NCBI GenBank assembly: GCA_001414345.1
Contig: LLCB01000033.1
Span: forward strand, 186,001-250,000
DNA length: 64,000 nucleotides
Direction of reading: 5' to 3'
Origin: Hymenoscyphus infarciens
Lineage: Eukaryota; Ascomycota; Leotiomycetes; Helotiales; Helotiaceae
Shown: in pieces, positions 9,465 through 21,520 of the stretch
Layout: every line of letters starts with the position of its first letter
Numbering within the stretch: the stretch's first letter is position 1
Program-made: the position numbers and the translations under genes
The notes under the pieces: generated by a model
Told to the model about the DNA's origin: nothing
Databases searched by the model: none
The model's input: the letters and a program-made list of their open reading frames with translations, nothing else

Positions 9465-12237
9465 TTACTTTCTTGCAGACTTCTCTTGCTCAGCAAGATA
9501 CTCCTCATCACTGGCATCAAGAATGTCATATTCCTCATCCGTCATAAATCCATCGTCAGTCTCCTCATCAAGACCCTCATCGACAAAGTCCTCGAAATCA
9601 TCAACATCGTCTTGAACTGGCTCTGCTGGAGATGCGACGGGAGATGCAATAGGAGCCGCGACTGGGGCTCGTTCGTGAATGCTGTTTGATGGGGACTCTT
9701 TCTCCAATTTAGGAAAGATCATTTGACTGCGCTCAGCCTCGAAATATTCCTCCTCATCAAACTTGTCATCAAGCTTGTACTCAACAACCTCCTCCTTTGG
9801 CTCTTCCTTGACAACTGGCTCCTCTTGAGGGGCAACGTTAACGTCACACCACAGTCTGTGTCCAAACTTATCACCATCTGGACCAGTAAGACGCCAGTAA
9901 GAAACGACATTGCCAGCACGGTTAGGAGTTCTCAACAAAACGGTGAAACCAATCTCCTGGCCAGGAGCAACCTCAGTGTAGCAGGTAGTGCTCTCACCAG
10001 CGGAAACTAGCTCATGAACGCTAGCTGGGTGTGCTGGATCAATGGCACACATGTTGTTACCGCTGACAAACTTGACACGGCATCCGGCAGGCCAAGAAGT
10101 GTTTCCGCTATTGCGAAGATACCAAGTTTGCTCAAAGACACAATTTGGGGGGAGAACAGTGCCATCAGCAATAACATCTCGGACAAAGTGTGCGACCAAT
10201 TCCTCGGAGCGTTCAGCTGGGAGTTCCTTGACCTCTTCAACCTTTGGCTCTGGGGCCTTGGGTGCCTCGACTTCGTGAGTCTCCTCGGACTTGACGGGTT
10301 CGGTGGGCTCAAGATCAGCAACGGTTTGGACTTGAGTTGCAGCGTTGGCAGATTGGGATTGAGTAGTCTCAGTAGACTTGTGTGTGGTGCGGCTGCGACG
10401 GTCTCCCATGAGTGGCATTGGCTTTCCGTCCTCATGATCACCTAACGTAGTAACACTGACATTGCGGACAGGTGTCTTGAATTTAATGAGAGGATGTGTC
10501 TGGTTGTGAGGGTTGGATGGGCTGGCCTCGCAGCTGGCACAGAAGTCGGTATCGTGGCAGACCGCACACTTGTATCGATCACCCTTGATATAAGTTTGAC
10601 CACCATTGCCACCCTTGCAAAGAGGACCATCGCAGTAAATGCCGTGATGACGAGCCTTACTGCTGTAAGATCGGGAGAGTGCAGCAAGGTCATTGAGAGG
10701 CTCATAGATAGGAACAAATCGGTGACCTGGGTGGATGAAGTTGGCGTTTGGTACACAGGTTGAGCAGAAATCCCAGTCTGGGCAATCGAGGCACTTGTGT
10801 CGAACGCCATAGATGTACTTGTCACATCCATCACAGACTGCATTGTGACCAGTGTTGCGACCTGGGGCGAGAAGTGCTTGAGCAACCAAGTCGAGGTTTG
10901 CGTCCTCAACAGCAGGAACAAATCCATGCTTAGGGTGGTGACCGTGTTGAGCGTCGACGTGGCAGTTGAGGCACAGATCAAAGTCATCACAAGAAGTGCA
11001 TGTGACAAAGTTCTCCTCGGTGAGTTCTGACAGCAAATTAGTACATACTTCCAGGGCCCTGGGAGTTGTGTATTTACCTGAAATGCAGCAGTTGCAAGTA
11101 CGAGTAGCGGTTGGCATCTTGAACTCGGCAGAGGCAACAGGGCTCTTCCACTCTCCGATCGAAGCTGGAGCTTGAACAGGGGCCTTTGGCTTTGGTGTAA
11201 TGGTTTCGGTGGTGCTGTTAATGACCTTTCCGTGCTTGAAGAAACGCTTAATCATCCAGTGCTCATCACCGCCACATCGAACGCCATCAACGACACACTT
11301 CTGGCAGAGATCAAAGTCACCATCATCGCAAGTGCTGCAGTGATAGTGCTCGTCTGGAATAGAATCCTGGCAGTGATTGCAGTAAACGGAGAAGATGTTG
11401 CAAGTGGTTGGTGCACCAGTCTTGTTTCGGATAGCATGCTGACGGTCTTGCGATGCCTGTGCAAGTTCTGCCAACCAATATTCTCTGGTAGCTCGAGAAA
11501 CGGGAATATCGGTGTTTTCAGTGCTGTTCAAGAAGCGGGTGCAACCTCCTGCAGCTGGGCCGGCTGGTTGAGGCATACTTGGGTGGCAGCGGGTTGGGTC
11601 GACCTCCTTGTGGGCGTAATAACGGGGTTGGTTGATAATAAGTTCCTCCAAACCACGTTGAATCTCTGCAACAGAACCTGGAGCGATGCTTCGTTCGACG
11701 GAGCTTGCCGTGGGTGCTGGGGCGGGTGCAGCTTCGGTTTGTTCTTGAGATTCGGACGATTGAGCTTCAACGGGGCTGACTGGGGTGGATTCCTCGTCCT
11801 CGACAGTCGCTGGCTTTGGAGTAACGGGTTCCTTGTCCTTGATTGTGACCTTGAGTCTCAACTTTAGCTTTGCCTTTGCTGCACGATAAAGTTGTTTGTA
11901 GACGGAGGCGTTATCCGAGTCGAGAACTACAAAGGATGCTGCGCTGTCGGAGTAACGCTCGAAGATGGCCTCGGAGGTAGGTGGGATAGCGAGTAAGAAT
12001 CGAAGCTGCAGAAACAATCAGTCAGTCAATCTTCAAAGGTAAAGATGTGCAGATGAAAGGTATCATCGACATCAAGGTCAGGCTGGGAGCCTTGTCGGTC
12101 GGATAAGAACGCACCTTATCGGGGAGAGTGCTGGCACCGAGATCACGAAGGGGAAGCTTGAATCTGCGGTGGGTGCCGTCGACATTAATCTTCAGGGTAA
12201 CCAGAGTATCGGGGTTTGTTTGGGGGTTGGACGCCAT
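9465..12237 (-). CDS. nbr1: NBR1-type selective autophagy receptor: PB1, four ZZ fingers, FW domain
   Basis: Exons 12115-12237, 11078-12005 and 9465-11026 give 870 residues; donors GTGCGT and GTAAAT, acceptors CTGCAG and CTGTCAG. The second intron (51 bases) is in frame and stop-free, but removing it restores a normal ZZ finger (CNCCISELTEENFVTCTSC). Residues 1-95 form a PB1-like fold. ZZ fingers lie at about 243-299, 345-385, 415-456 and 478-530, each with paired CxxC and D[FW]DLC/FC-type cores. Residues 625-748 form the four-tryptophan NBR1 domain (FEQTWYLRNSGNTSWPAGC to YWRLTGPDG). The acidic C-terminus ends with DEEYDIL (about 847-853), a candidate Atg8-interacting motif. In fungi this family brings vacuolar enzymes, peroxisomes or aggregates to autophagosomes or endosomes. 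No membrane segment is present. Confidence 0.9.
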
Positions 12238-14332
12238 AATGTTGTTGGATTAAGACTGGTCGTTGTGTCAGCTAACAGAGCTCGAGCGGTGACGTTGTAC
12301 AGGCGACAAAGTGTCTCAGGATGGGGAGGGAATGATGATGGGAGAGGATGGGTGCGAGGACGGAGGACGTACGACGATGAAGGCGGCTCTTGGGGTCCTC
12401 AAAGGATAGAATTAATAGATGCCACGGATAGATCACGATGATCTCCTGGTGTTGTTGGGATGGTGTGGATGTTGCAGGTGGAAGGAGGAGTCGGAGGGAA
12501 GTGGAGGGAGAGGAGACGGGAGGTTGAAGGAGGGAGCGAAGATGAGGGGAGACCTAGGTGCCTGGAGCGGAGCTTGGATACGAGCGGCGTCGAGTCGTTT
12601 AATAAGACAAGCGGTATCCGTCTCGGCGCTGACAAGCTAGGACAAATCAAGCGGCGAGAGGTAAGAAGGTACCAGAAAGAGGCGAAGAAGAGTTGACTGA
12701 CGAAGGATGCTTGCTACCTAACTATGTCGGTCGGTAGAGGTTGTAATTCCGAGAGGTATTTGTAGAGGAGCAGGCGGTTGCATGAAGCAAGTCTGATCGG
12801 TGAGCTGACCTCGGGAGCTTTAAGCTTCTAGCACGTCACGTTACCGGCTCGACTTGACCTCTGGGACTCTCTTTCAAGTCCTACTACATATTACAATTCA
12901 CTGATTATTCGACCTCGAAACCCAAGCCAAGCGGCAATCACAGCCTCAAATTCAACAGCCAATTCGTCAACTGTTGTGAAAGCATATTTATAACTCTCCT
13001 ACTACTCGAGTAGTTCGTCTCGGACTTCACTGGGGAAAATGCCGAGCTGGCACTACCTACTAGGTCCCTCCCACCTTAGCAAGTTCCTAACTAAATATAA
13101 CCCATCCCAGTCTTGTAAAGCTGCTTGTAAAGAAAGACCGGGAGGCTACCAAAAACTACAAACTCATTGCAACTAGTTCTTAAGAATTCTTGGTGGCTAT
13201 TTTTTATCCCACAGGATTGGGGCCTCGGAACATTTGACAAGTGATTGATCGTCACGAGTCAAGCGGCTCACCTCCGCATGACGGCGAGAATGGCGAGATG
13301 AGTAAAGAGGCAACGGATTACTCAAGTACCCCCTTACGTGCCTTTTCTGCCTACAGTAGCCCAGGCACGAGATTCCTCGTACACCTACTTCAATTTTAGT
13401 TGTAGGTACAAGAACATTTTGAGTTCCCAGTTTCCTAAATACCCTCGGACAAATCAGTTCGAACAAAATGGAGGAGACACGGAGGTGTAAGGAAGGCAGA
13501 ACCCCATTTCTTTGTTCCGATGCATGAAACAGTTGCCTACTCGGCAAGAGAACCATCACCGTGCTCAGTCAACGTCGGCGAACGAAAATAGTCTAGGTCC
13601 AGGGTGCAGCATCTACCTAATTCAGGATGCAATTCTAACTCGGGATTTGATTTCATATGACCAGGAGAAGAGCCTTCCATTTCACAAGGTGGCCGTTCCA
13701 TATAGATACAGCAAGTAAACCAGAATCATCACAATCCCAAGTCGATAAAAAGGTACCATCAAGAATCATCAATTCCTATTCATCTGTCCAATACCAATAA
13801 TCTACCACTGCTCACTGCCTACCAACTCACTCGCAACCAATGCCACTTTCCACTCCCACAAGCAGCAGCCAAACTCAAATCCTATGATGAAAAAAATGCA
13901 TCCCTCGTGAGACAAAACGGTTAGAGGGATCTCTCTTAGACAAACAATGACGACGACGACGACGACGACGACGCACGAAGAAAAGACGACTATCATGCAA
14001 CTGCGATACCACAAAATACCAAAGCCAACGGACCAAACAAGTGCAGCCGAAAAGCGTCGTAGCCGCGTCGTCCCCCTTCCTCCCACCCCCCAAATTCCAA
14101 ATCAATACCCCAAGAGGAAAGACCATGGAGGTCCAATAGCCACTCGAGAATAATACCTCTCATACATATTCCCGAACATATAAGATGAACAACGGAGAAA
14201 AAGAAGTAACCCAACCCTTCCAGGCCTTCCAGGAGAGAAAAAAAACATAAAAACCCTCTCACCCAGACAAAAGATCGCTGAAAGCATTAAAAAGAAAAGA
14301 AAAAAGAATATAACAGAAGGGGCCCAACCCAA
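12238..14332. other. Intergenic region upstream of NBR1 and downstream of the Btz gene
   Basis: The left half is the promoter and probable 5' untranslated region of the NBR1-like gene (CT-rich on the minus strand near 12,440-12,640). The right end near 14,000-14,330 is A-rich and probably the Btz 3' untranslated region. Several short frames exist (for example around 13,200-13,560) but none has a recognisable motif or flanking splice logic. Confidence 0.55.
13949..13973. repeat. GAC/ACG trinucleotide microsatellite
   Basis: About eight tandem GAC units, read directly. It lies between genes, probably in the 3' flank of the Btz gene. Confidence 0.85.
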
Positions 14333-16542
14333 TTATTGCTGATAGTAAACAACTCCCTGCTGTGCTTGCGGATAATAGAAACCATCAGGACTTGGTGTCA
14401 TCATACCTCCCATACCCATCACTCCACCCGTCTGCTGCATTGGATAAGCCGGAGGCTGTGGATACGCTGGGAACGTGGCCACGGCAGGAATCTGAGCAGC
14501 ATCGTAATAGTACACCATGCCATTGACCTCCTGAGCAACAAGACCTTGTGTGCCGGCCTGTGATGTATCGGGCTGCTGGCTGGGTTGAGGGAAGGAAGCT
14601 TGTTGCGGCGGGTGTTGTGGAGGCACAAATGGTGGAGGGCCACCAGGCTGGGCCATGGCAGGATTATATGGTTGCTGGGGATAGTAGTAACCTTGTGGCG
14701 CTTGTGGTGGAGGCATTACTTGGTAAGGTTGAGGGTAGAAGTTTTGTGGCTGTTGCTGCTGATATGGGTTTGGTTGGAATGGCTGAGCGTGAATTGCCCG
14801 TTCTGGTATCTGTGATAATGGTGTACCAGTTGAAGCCTGGCTTGGGTATGATGGGTTGCGAGAATGCATCATACCATCTGGAGGATAACCATTGCCATTG
14901 ACTTGAAGTGGAACCTGTTGATGGAAGGGTTGCTGGTGCTGTTGTGGAGGATTGAACGAGAGAGTGGCAGGCGACTCGATGTCGGCAACTGATACAGCTT
15001 TTTGCGGTCGAGGTTGGTGCATGGGAATAGGATTAGGTCGATTTTCACGGAATGTGGGTTTTTGGGGTAGTGGATAAGTTTGTGGTCGCGGTTGATCATC
15101 AAGAATCAAACCCTGAGGAGGTCCATCCTGAGATTGGTTGGGAGGTACGTATTGATGTGGTTGAACCGAATAGCTTGCCGGTGGTAACTTGACGACTGGC
15201 CTCGCGGACATTGTAGAGCCGTTGGGGGATATGATACTATCTCTATTGACCTCTCTCGCGAGTGATGAACGACGACTCATTGCTACACTAGGTGCGTAAG
15301 TGCTGCCATATACACTGCCACCAAAAACACTGGTACGTCGAGAGTAACCACCAATAGATCCAAATGCGGACCTTGGACCTCTTCCCCGCCCACCAAATCC
15401 TTGCTGGTTGGGACGCATAGCCCGAGGAATGAAGATGAAGGATCTATCAATCGCAGGAAATATGTATCGTGGAGGGTAGTCGGGTATGGAGATACGGACT
15501 GGCTTGTCTCTACGCATAGGAGGTCGGTGATCTGGCAGACGGGTATATTGCTTGACCGGTATTCCAGGGAATACAATCGGCTTTTCCATATTCGCCAAAA
15601 AGACTCTAATTTGTACATTGCCAATATGCTTCGTCGTTGATAGAGCTCTATTTGGCGGAGCTGTCGAAGGGGCGCTGACCGGAACTCGCGAAGGTAGATT
15701 GGCCGAGCCTTGGGGATATCCGGATGAGGGGGGATGGCGAGGATGGGGTTCACTTATCACTTCGTGCATATCGTGAGCCCAAGGTGCGTCGGTGGGTTCA
15801 AAAGATTGAGGCATTTGGCTGTGGCAAGTTAGTAAATCATTGAGATGTCACATCTCTCAAGGCAGGCATACCTTGATGGTGCGTAAGGACCTCCCATGCC
15901 TGGTCTTCCTCGTCCCCCTCGACCTCTTCCAAAAGGCCTGAAGCCGTTGGCAGCAGGACCAGAGTGACGGTGATCGTGCATGAAGAAGGCCCCTCTGTTT
16001 GGCACAAACGCAGGATCTGCATCTCGTTTCTTCTTATACTCCTCGTGTTCCCTTCTTCGCCTTTCGTGAGGCAGCTCCTGTGGTTGATCCATCTGAGCGG
16101 TTGATTTTACCACGGGAGGTGAAGGCGCCTGGTCTTGCTCCTGGATATCAACGTCATCGCTGAGGTCCTCGTAATGAATTTCCTCCGGGATGCCATGGTC
16201 CGAGATCTTCAATCCGTTCAGCATGAGGTCCATATCGCTGTTGCCATTAGTTGCCGATTTTTTGGGACCAGTTGGGTGGCCGTTTGTCGATGCTGCCTGG
16301 CCATCCTTTGCCGGGTTTCCTCCATTACCATTAAGTTTGATAGAACCGGGAGCGTCCGCAGAACGTCTCTCGTTGGCGATGACCTCGTCTCCTTCTCGGG
16401 GTTCGTCCTCCTCACTTATTATAGACCCCTCACTCAGCGAATCGTCACTGAGGGAGCCGGCATCCAGGACACTCTCCTCGTCACCTGCATCCTCAACCCG
16501 TCTTCGACTTGCAGCTAAGTCCCTCCTGTGACGATGTACCAT
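14333..16542 (-). CDS. Barentsz/CASC3 (Btz) domain protein, candidate exon junction complex factor
   Basis: Two exons, 15872-16542 and 14333-15818, joined over a 53-base intron (donor GTATGC, acceptor CCACAG), give 718 residues. The N-terminus is acidic and Ser-rich. Residues about 160-200 carry the Btz/SELOR signature: RRREHEEYKKKRDADPAFVP then NRGAFFMHDHRHSG, followed by RGRGGRGRPG. This motif binds eIF4A3 and RNA in metazoan CASC3. After the splice comes a conserved middle block (AMRPNQQGFGGRGRGPRS), then a long Pro/Gln/Tyr-rich low-complexity tail ending in QQGVVYYQQ, likely disordered and suited to RNP condensates. Start chosen at the first ATG of the open frame (MVHRHRRDLAASRRR). A role with the fungal exon junction complex is inferred from the domain only. 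Confidence 0.85.
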
Positions 16543-17379
16543 CTTGAGGAGGTGGATGGGCTGTCGTTCGAGATGCGACGGGTTGCCGGAAGAGCGTTGA
16601 GATTCGAAGAGGCAGTATTTCGCGGTGACAGATCAGATCATACAGTGGTGGCGCTCTGATCCCGAAAGGTACCGCCCGCGGCAGAGAAAGGTATGGGCGA
16701 CAGTCTCAGTATCTGTAGATTGATGAGGAGTCGAAATGGGTGATACCTGCACGCCGTTGAGCAAGGTAGAAGGAGGTGAAGATGGTGAGGTCTGGAATTT
16801 CGGTTGAGAGAGGCTGAGAATATGAAAGCCTTGGGAAGTCGCGCTTTCGGTACCCTTGCACCTTTGCACCTTCCTTGTGTGTGTGCTAAACTGCATTCAT
16901 CTAGCTCCTCCCCCACCTCAACTTTCATTTCTCATCATATATGGGGTCGCAGCTGCCTGCTATATCCACAAATTACCTATATGTGACAGAATTAATTAAA
17001 TCGGCTTTCTTTCATGCTGTTTGTCGTTTCTAGAAACTTGCCGTTCTTTCTACTCACTGCTCTTCACTAGGGTTAACCAAAACATCCTGGAAACTACCAG
17101 AACTGACACAAGACCACTTTTATTTACTAACGAGTACATGTAGTTTACCGAGGAATGATGGGTACCTTAGTTTCATTTTAGATGGGTAACTTCAATCAAG
17201 CAGGTTTGATTCAGTTCTGTAGGAAGTATCTCCAACTTTTTCTGAATGCAAACAACCAGTTCATGTCACACAAGCTATTTCCGGCAATTGCTCCCGAACA
17301 TGTCTCACAACGCCTGGTCTCGATCGCAAGATACAATCTGTGTTAGCGGCGGCAGTAATTATCCTCCTTTTTCAATATT
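16543..17379. other. Upstream region of the Btz gene
   Basis: Carries the promoter and presumably the 5' untranslated region of the Btz-domain gene on the minus strand. No coding frame with recognisable features. The stretch near 17,340-17,380 begins the repeat copies that follow. Confidence 0.5.
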
Positions 17380-18295
17380 ACCCTAGCTATTTAAAATAAG
17401 TTAAATTATTTACCTAAATACTTGGAACAATCGACTAAGATTCGTTTTGGAACAACAACAAGAAAAAGGTACGTGTTCACTCGCGATTTTCTTGCCTAAA
17501 CCCCGTGGGCATAAAAACAGCAGTCAACAGCTCGTTCTTCCAACTCCGGTAAAAAATTGCCTACTTGTCAAATTTGTTCCAAGCTTTAGGAAATCACTAC
17601 GTATGAGAGCTTCATAGGAAGGTTCAAAGTGGGCATTGAAAACAGCAGTAAGTAGCCCGTTGTTCGAACTTTCCAGCATTATTTAACATTATCTCAATAC
17701 TCCAGTATGATGAAAGTTTTATCCCATGTAGAAGAAGAACGGGTCCTAGATAGAAAAGTACGACCCTAGATTATTTAATACCACTCTTACTGCCCATCGC
17801 GAGGCAGGCAGGAAGGACTCCGAAGCATTTAAGACAGAGGCGGTCATAACGAGAGCTCGCTTCCATACCTAGGTAGCATCACCCAAAACCAGCACGCATT
17901 TCTCACAAACACCCATCCACATCTAGACGAGTATATTTTAAACTTTCAACGCGTGATGTACTCACATTAACACCCCAAGATAAAAAGATATTTCCTGTTA
18001 TCCTAGCTATTTCGAATATAGCAAAATTTTACCTCAATACTTGGAACAATGAATTTCATTTGTCCGTTGGAAGGTACGAGACTCAGCAGTATCTATCAAA
18101 GCCTCGCCGTGGGCACCAAAAGCGGCAGTAAACAGGTCATTGTTCAAGCTCCAGTAGAATTGGCTAAACTATTCCAAAACTTTAGGAAAATTACCCCTTC
18201 GACAGCTCGCTTCCTGGCATCATCAGAATTCCTTAGTACACAATACCCATTCACGTCAAGACAATACATGTTAAATTTTCAATAATGATTTATTT
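17380..18295 (+). repeat. Three copies of a dispersed non-coding repeat
   Basis: Copies at about 17,380-17,600, 17,625-17,700 (partial) and 17,995-18,290 share ordered blocks: CCTAGCTATTT, then ACTTGGAACAAT, then GGTACG, then GTGGGC followed by AAAACAGCAGT or AAAGCGGCAGT, then a CTCGTTGTTC-like block and CTTTAGGAAA. A fourth, shorter match lies near 3540-3620. Direction is given as read on the plus strand. Copies are diverged, with no long frame in common; the 78-codon frame in the last copy is not kept in the others. It may be a relic of a SINE or MITE, or a solo-LTR remnant. Confidence 0.6.
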
Positions 18296-18908
18296 TGTTC
18301 GTTCGCTATACCGTCTTGTGACGCGCCCTTGTTGCCTTGTGTATCAATCCATCTTACAATGCTTCTTCCCTAAAACAGAGGATCCATGGAAAAGCAAACC
18401 TAAAACGCCCCGGCCCCCCCCAGATGGATCATGCCACCCATTCTTGCGCCAGAAAAACCACTCAAATGTATGTAAAACCACGCCCTCCCAAATTATGTAC
18501 AGCATCAAAAGCAGCACTCCAACAAAAAACAACCAATGCAAGGTAACGGAATTACGAAGAAAGAATGACGGAGCGAATGTCGAGTAAGGTCAAATTTACA
18601 CGATGTCAAAGATCTCTTGGGGCAACTGACATTACCGGAACGCCAGAAATCCAATGCAAGAAATTGAAAGGAGACGCCAGTCCTGACAACCAAGCAGATA
18701 CGCGAAGCGTAATGCTGTGGTTAGTGTGATGCCCGATTTTCTTTCAAAAAACATCCTCATTGCGTCGTAATAATTGGCCACCTGGAGTCCAGTCGATGAC
18801 ATCAGATGATAGACCATGTATAAGTTCGAAGCTTTCCCAAAGCATTCTGTCCGTACGCCAATAAGCACTTTTGAACCCCCCGCCCCGCAACCTTGTTATA
18901 CAAGAATG
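18296..18908. other. Gene-free stretch, probable 3' flank of the bZIP gene
   Basis: No protein-like frame with supporting motifs. It includes a C-rich run near 18,410-18,422. The right side is probably the 3' untranslated region of the bZIP gene. Confidence 0.5.
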
Positions 18909-20782
18909 TTATGAAAATCGTCGGTCTTGCATAGCCTGGCCGGCCGCCGCCATGACTTGCTGTTGAGTCGGCATTGGTCCAGCTTGCAGACCATATGGGT
19001 TGACCTGAGTGCCATAGCCTTCGATGAACTGTTGCATTCCCATTCCTGAGATGCCTTGAGATGCAGAGACTGGGCAATCTTTGTGGGCCATGAGGATCGT
19101 TTTCAGATTAACAACCTCCTCCCGTAACTGGGATATTTGCTGACTGAGTTGGTCATTCTCACTGCTGAAAATCTCAACTTTCTGCTGTAGGTTTGCAAGC
19201 CATTGCTTCTTGCGCTGCCTACACTTCAGTGCCGCAACCCTATCGAGTGTTAGCGACGTCAATGGATTATATGTTATGACAACATTACCTATTTCGTTCA
19301 AGGAAATTCTTTCGCTTCTCCTCATCGGTCATTTTCTTTCCGTTGGCGTTGTACTCGTCTTTGTTCATGTCCAATTCCTCTTCAGATTGTGGTTCGGATA
19401 GCATAGCGTTGTTGTTGTTACCTTTGGCTTTCTTGGATGGGGGTCCCTTGGTTGGGGTGTCGTCTGTTGCTTTTCTACGGCCGTTGGGCGGATTTCCCCG
19501 TTTGCCTTTTCCGCGGGTATTGGGACGGTTTTGAGGCTCGTTGTCATCTGACGACATTTCACTGACACCACGACCGGAGGTAGTACTAATAGAGCCGTTA
19601 TGTCGATTAGCCATATGGGGTGAGGTCTCAGTAGATGTGCCCCCCATCTGAATGTTGACGTGGGGTTGTGGATGAGCATGAACCGGTAGTTGAGGCGCCA
19701 TCGCATAATGGTTAGTAGGTTGCGGTCCGTTGCGAGCTTGGGCAAGGAGAAATAGTCCATTTGCCGCATCGTTGGCGTCATGAGAACCCGAATCGAATTG
19801 GTTCGTTGACGGGGGCTTGACTTCGAGACCGTTAGGTTGCTCTTGGGGTTGTGATGTAATGTTTTGGTGGACCTGTTGAGAAGCTTGCTCCCGTTTTTGT
19901 GCAGCAGCACTCATGGCCGTACGGTGGAAATCCAAGGTGGTAGGAGTCGCACCACCGCTTGCCATGAAAAGTGCCTGCGAATTTGGACTCGGCTCTGGAA
20001 ACATAGATCCACTACCGCCTGGTGTAAGGCCGGATCGAAGACTAGACTCATTCGGGGTAGGGAACCCTCCACGCAGGTGGTGTCCGTCGCTGAAGTAGTC
20101 GTCTCCTTTCTGGGGTCCAGATAACATTGCCGGGCTTAGAGGTCCTGAACGAAGGCCTCCCCAAAAAGAAGGTGTGATTCCCGCACCGAGTCCCGCTGGA
20201 GAAGTCAGAGCAGCGACAGATGGCAGTTTGGTACCGCCGGGTGTCTGCACTTGTCCCCCGTTGGTATTGCTTCCACTGCCAAACGCAAATGATGCTTCGA
20301 ATGGATTCGTTTCCGTTGCGATATTGGTGTGGTTCACGGAAAAGTAGTCGGAGGGGGTATTTGATACTTGTTGGGCTCCAGCACCGGGTCGAGGAGGAGG
20401 TCCAAGAGGGTCTGCATTTGCGTTTTCAATTTTTGGGTCTATGTTGATATCTGAGGCCGGGTTATAAAAGTCAGTACCACTTTTTCCTGGTGTATACACA
20501 TAGTAAAAGGGAAAAGTATTGTGAGTGCGTTGTGGTGTTGTGGGTAGAGAAGTTGGAGTGAATTTGCCACTAGTTGCGCCAGAGACGGTGGTGAATGTTT
20601 TAGGAACAGGTCGACATCGACATCGACGTCACTGTCGCTATTGACGGTATGCGACAAGGACCATAATAGAAGACGAATGAAATAAATTGAGACATACCAG
20701 CAGCTTTGGGGGGATCTTGGTTGGGTTGCACAGGAGAAGTAGAATTGCCTTTCTTCAAGGCGTCGGAAGGAGGGTTTCCCAT
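18909..20782 (-). CDS. atf1: Atf1/CREB-type bZIP stress transcription factor, 5' end uncertain
   Basis: Exons 19289 to about 20570 or further, and 18909-19239, join over a 49-base intron (GTAATG, GATAG) inside the basic region to give RKNFLERNRVAALKCRQRKK, followed by a leucine zipper (WLANLQQKVEIFSSENDQLS) and the C-terminal ILMAHKDCPVS typical of fungal Atf1/AtfA. Upstream regions are Ser/Pro/Gln-rich, with TVSGATSGKFTPT and an SPSFWGGLRSGPLSPAM-like block (ITPSFWGGLRSGPLSPAML) matching the N-terminal activation region of this family. Atf1 acts below the Hog1/Sty1 MAP kinase in osmotic and oxidative stress and development. A candidate first exon (20698-20782, MGNPPSDALKKG) has a good GTATGT donor in phase 1, but I found no AG acceptor that joins it in frame; TGA at 20629-20631 blocks direct extension. 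The start is therefore provisional. Confidence 0.85.
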
Positions 20783-20891
20783 GATTGCTTTCCGATCGAG
20801 GAGCGCGGGGGAGAAGGAGTCGAGTCGGTGTAAACGGCCGTTGCTGCGAGGGAAGAGACGCCGATGACGTTGATCTCCTCGACTCCTGGCA

Positions 20892-20921
20892 GTGTGTGGT
20901 GTGTGGTGTGTGGTGTGTGGT
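20892..20921. repeat. GTGTGTG-type microsatellite
   Basis: About four GTGTGTG heptamer units in tandem upstream of the bZIP gene. Confidence 0.8.
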
Positions 20922-21025
20922 GCCCACCTTGAGTTTCCTGTTGATGGGGGAAAAGAATGTGGTCAAGTCGAGAGTTATGACGGAGGGATATGAGGTCACC
21001 TTACAGTGAGTGAGTGAGGTCGGCC

Positions 21026-21073
21026 GTGGGTGTGGGCGTGGGCGTGGGCGTGGGCGTGGGCGCGGGCGCGGGC
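21026..21073. repeat. GGGCGT/GGGCGC microsatellite
   Basis: About eight six-base units, the last ones GGGCGC. It is upstream of the bZIP gene. Confidence 0.85.
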
Positions 21074-21358
21074 TCTAGGGGAAAGAGAGACTCGTTAGTT
21101 CTTGGGGCATCCCAACCACCGACACGACACCTTCACACGTTTCTCTTTCAGCCTGGAAACATACGACTCTCAACAATCGACCAAGGGAAGAATGATTCCA
21201 CGACGGCCATTCTCGCAGCGAAGCGACGAGTGATGACTTTATCACCAGAAAAAGAAAAAGATGCCACGCTCAACCACGCACGACCATCGCAGAGGAGGAG
21301 AGGGTCTACTTACTTGGGTCGAAGTGGGTGCAGCGCAGAGGCCGGTTCGAAATGGCGC

Positions 21359-21425
21359 AAGAGCAGAGCAGAGCAGGCAGAGCAAGCTGAGCAGGGCAGA
21401 GCAAGCTGAGAGCAGAGCAGAGCAG
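21359..21425. repeat. AGAGC-type imperfect repeat
   Basis: A five-base AGAGC/GAGCA period, broken by GGC and AAGCT variants, repeated about a dozen times. Confidence 0.8.
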
Positions 21426-21492
21426 CCCCTGACCAAAACTCACTTGCGAGGGCCGAGTCGCAAAACGTCCCAATTTTGCGACGATGCTACAA

Positions 21493-21520
21493 TGCTGATG
21501 CTGCTGCTGCTGCTGCTGCT
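21493..21520. repeat. CTG trinucleotide microsatellite
   Basis: About nine tandem CTG/TGC units, one interrupted by an A, upstream of the bZIP gene. Confidence 0.85.

Noticed and set aside
13197..13559. 120-codon minus-strand frame
   Set aside because: No recognisable domain, odd composition, no neighbouring exons; the start is not a convincing ATG.
18049..18285. 78-codon frame in the third repeat copy
   Set aside because: It lies within the dispersed repeat and the frame is not kept in the other copies.
20439..20999. 186-codon frame overlapping the bZIP 5' end
   Set aside because: Shadow frame over the bZIP exons and microsatellites, with no domain.
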